Shown here: positions 62,344 to 64,000 of the stretch, in pieces
How positions within the stretch are numbered: position 1 is the stretch's first letter
Layout: each line of letters begins with the position of its first letter
Program-made: the position numbers and the translations under genes
Origin: an uncultured Bacteroides sp.
GTDB taxonomy: Bacteria; Bacteroidota; Bacteroidia; Bacteroidales; Bacteroidaceae
DNA length: 64,000 bases
Direction of reading: 5' to 3'
NCBI GenBank assembly: GCA_905201685.1
Contig: CAJKOW010000003.1
Location: 1 to 64,000, forward strand
The notes under the pieces: generated by a model
Told to the model about the DNA's origin: nothing
The model's input: the letters and a program-made list of their open reading frames with translations, nothing else
Database searches by the model: none

Positions 62344-63711
62344 ATGAGCAACAAAACAAAAAGATTTATCCTCCCCGAAGAAGAAATTCCCCACTACTGG
62401 TACAACATACAGGCCGACATGGTGAACAAACCGATGCCTCCTCTGAACCCTGCTACCAAGCAACCGCTGAAGCCCGAAGACATGTATCCCATCTTTGCCG
62501 AAGAACTTTGCCGGCAGGAACTGAACCAGACCGATGCCTGGATTGAAATCCCCGAAGAAGTACGCGAGATGTACAAATACTACCGCTGCACACCGCTGGT
62601 ACGTGCCTACGGATTAGAGAAGGCCCTCGATACTCCGGCCCACATTTACTTCAAGAACGAAAGTGTCAGCCCCATGGGTTCGCACAAGCTGAACTCGGCC
62701 ATCCCGCAAGCCTACTACTGCAAAAAGGAAGGCGTAACCAACGTCACCACCGAAACCGGTGCCGGACAATGGGGTGCCTCGCTGGCCTATGCCGCCCGCC
62801 TGTTCGGGCTCGAAGCCGCTGTTTATCAGGTAAAGATCAGTTATGAGCAGAAGCCCTACCGCCGCAGCATCATGCACACGTTCGGCGCACAGGTCACTGC
62901 TTCTCCCTCCATGTCCACCCGCGCCGGAAAAGACATCCTGACCGCCAATCCCAACTATCAGGGCTCATTAGGAACAGCCATTTCCGAAGCCATCGAACTG
63001 GCCCGCACCACTCCCCACTGTAAATATACGCTTGGCTCCGTGCTGAGCCACGTCACGCTGCACCAGACTGTCATCGGCCAGGAAGCCGAAAAGCAGATGG
63101 CCATGGCCGGCGAATATCCCGACATGGTGATCGCCTGCTTCGGCGGAGGCTCCAACTTCGGAGGCATCGCCTTCCCCTTCATGCGTCACAACATCCTCGA
63201 AGGGAAAAAGACCCGTTTCATCGCTGCCGAACCGGCCTCCTGCCCCAAACTGACACGAGGCAAGTTCCAGTACGACTTTGGCGACGAAGCCGGATACACC
63301 CCGTTGCTACCCATGTTCACACTGGGACACAACTTCGCCCCGGCCAACATACATGCAGGCGGTTTGCGCTACCACGGTGCCGGCGTCATCGTATCGCAAC
63401 TGCTGAAAGACGGACTGATGGAAGCTGTGGACATCCAGCAACTGGAATCCTTCGATGCCGGCGTATTGTTTGCACAGGTCGAAGGCATCATCCCGGCTCC
63501 CGAGTCGTGCCACGCCATTGCCGCCACCATCCGCGAAGCCAACAAGTGCAAGGAAACAGGCGAAGAAAAGGTAATCCTGTTCAACCTCTCCGGACACGGA
63601 CTTATCGACATGGCCTCGTACGACAAATATCTGGCCGGCGACCTCATCAACTACGAACTCACTGACAAGGATATCCAGAAAAACCTGGATGAAATAGGAA
63701 ACTTGGCCTAA
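62344..63711 (+). CDS. TrpB-like PLP enzyme (TrpB2 type tryptophan synthase beta)
   Basis: A 455 aa PLP enzyme of the TrpB2 group, longer than normal TrpB (about 390 aa). The PLP Lys is in SPMGSHKLNSAIPQ; the GAGQWG motif and the phosphate loop CFGGGSNFGG follow. It should make tryptophan from indole and serine without a tight TrpA partner. It stands alone, away from trp genes, so indole salvage is likely. Confidence 0.93.
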   Translation: MSNKTKRFILPEEEIPHYWYNIQADMVNKPMPPLNPATKQPLKPEDMYPIFAEELCRQELNQTDAWIEIPEEVREMYKYYRCTPLVRAYGLEKALDTPAHIYFKNESVSPMGSHKLNSAIPQAYYCKKEGVTNVTTETGAGQWGASLAYAARLFGLEAAVYQVKISYEQKPYRRSIMHTFGAQVTASPSMSTRAGKDILTANPNYQGSLGTAISEAIELARTTPHCKYTLGSVLSHVTLHQTVIGQEAEKQMAMAGEYPDMVIACFGGGSNFGGIAFPFMRHNILEGKKTRFIAAEPASCPKLTRGKFQYDFGDEAGYTPLLPMFTLGHNFAPANIHAGGLRYHGAGVIVSQLLKDGLMEAVDIQQLESFDAGVLFAQVEGIIPAPESCHAIAATIREANKCKETGEEKVILFNLSGHGLIDMASYDKYLAGDLINYELTDKDIQKNLDEIGNLA

Positions 63712-63794
63712 AACAGTTACGGGTTACAAGCATCGGGCAGGAGTTTCAGCAATCTTCTGCACTCCACCTTCGATGCATGTAACCCGTAACTGTT
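63712..63794. terminator. Long hairpin terminator between trpB2 and the CpxP-like gene
   Basis: 24-bp arms (63712-63735 and 63771-63794), one mismatch, with a 35-nt loop, between convergent genes. T-runs are weak, so length of the stem is the main evidence. Confidence 0.7.
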
Positions 63795-63821
63795 ATTTAT
63801 ATCTACAGCAATCGCTCCCGA

Positions 63822-64000
63822 TTATCTGTTCTTCGGCTGTGGAAAAGGCTTTCCGTCTCTACCACCGGGACGCATGTTCTTCCGCATTCTGTTACCATCC
63901 TGTTTTTTCTCCATCTGATAGATCTTTTCAATCTGCTTGGGCGACAGCACCTTGCGGAATTCAGTATAATACTTTTCCTGCAAATCCAGCATCTTACGGC
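63822..64000 (-). CDS. C-terminal part of a CpxP/Spy-like periplasmic protein
   Basis: The last 59 codons of a gene that continues past the window edge. The reading KMLDLQEKYYTEFRKVLSP and QIEKIYQMEKKQDGNRM is the helical LTxxQ-like repeat region of Spy/CpxP-type or DUF4890-like proteins; the tail RPGGRDGKPFPQPKNR is basic. These proteins act in envelope stress or metal sensing. The N-terminus cannot be seen. Confidence 0.65.
   Translation of the reverse strand, partial: RKMLDLQEKYYTEFRKVLSPKQIEKIYQMEKKQDGNRMRKNMRPGGRDGKPFPQPKNR

Overview
The window looks like a gut Bacteroidaceae chromosome (Bacteroides/Phocaeicola/Mediterranea type). The evidence is TAnnTTTG promoters in front of many genes, almost no Shine-Dalgarno sequences, a hybrid-two-component-like regulator beside a GH31/GH43 pair, DUF4270, DUF5687, PepSY-like and AAA_14/DUF4143 proteins, a fused Nfn-type oxidoreductase, and a glycogen locus with half-length GT5, GT4, GH57 and debranching enzyme. 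The first ~1.65 kb is different: it is GC-rich and Clostridia-like, and it joins the rest inside conserved L-serine dehydratase sequence. I read this as an assembly chimera.

Layout. 1-1650: foreign Clostridia-like DNA (fragment of a secreted protein, membrane/flavodoxin-type protein, sdaAB/sdaAA pieces). 1650-12.85 kb: 3' part of a Bacteroides serine dehydratase, PepSY-like protein, two-component pair and lipoprotein, then a GH31/GH43 cluster with a regulator lacking kinase parts. 12.85-20.2 kb: accessory island with repeat arrays, an AAA_14/DUF4143 ATPase between direct repeats, an IS982-type transposase remnant, an AT-rich two-gene unit (344 aa protein plus a 42 aa peptide of net charge about +8), a WYL regulator with a palindromic operator candidate, and three hypothetical genes. 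20.2-40.4 kb: miaA, lipid kinase, kdsA, M16 protease, DUF5687/ABC exporter, NlpC/P60 lipoprotein, HAD phosphatase, rplU-rpmA, serS, MFS transporter, Nfn fusion, panC-panD, GT5-DUF4270. 40.5-64 kb: glycogen operon (debranching enzyme, GT4, GH57), rhomboid protease, Crp/Fnr regulator, guaA, mscL, gapA, a six-gene run from M3 peptidase through S41 protease to a PHP phosphatase, NAD(P)HX repair enzyme, sialidase, TrkH/KtrB, TrpB2 and the end of a CpxP-like protein.

The most unusual signal is a set of seven intergenic arrays of tandem 22- or 23-bp units (2236, 13450, 13737, 29722, 36259, 50467, 60271). Each unit is a small inverted repeat. The palindrome sequence differs between most arrays, while the period stays the same, and several arrays show paired base changes that keep both arms complementary. 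None lies between divergent genes. The second candidate is the AT-rich 344 aa/42 aa module next to the WYL regulator and the IS remnant.

All calls come from reading the sequence; no database search was run.
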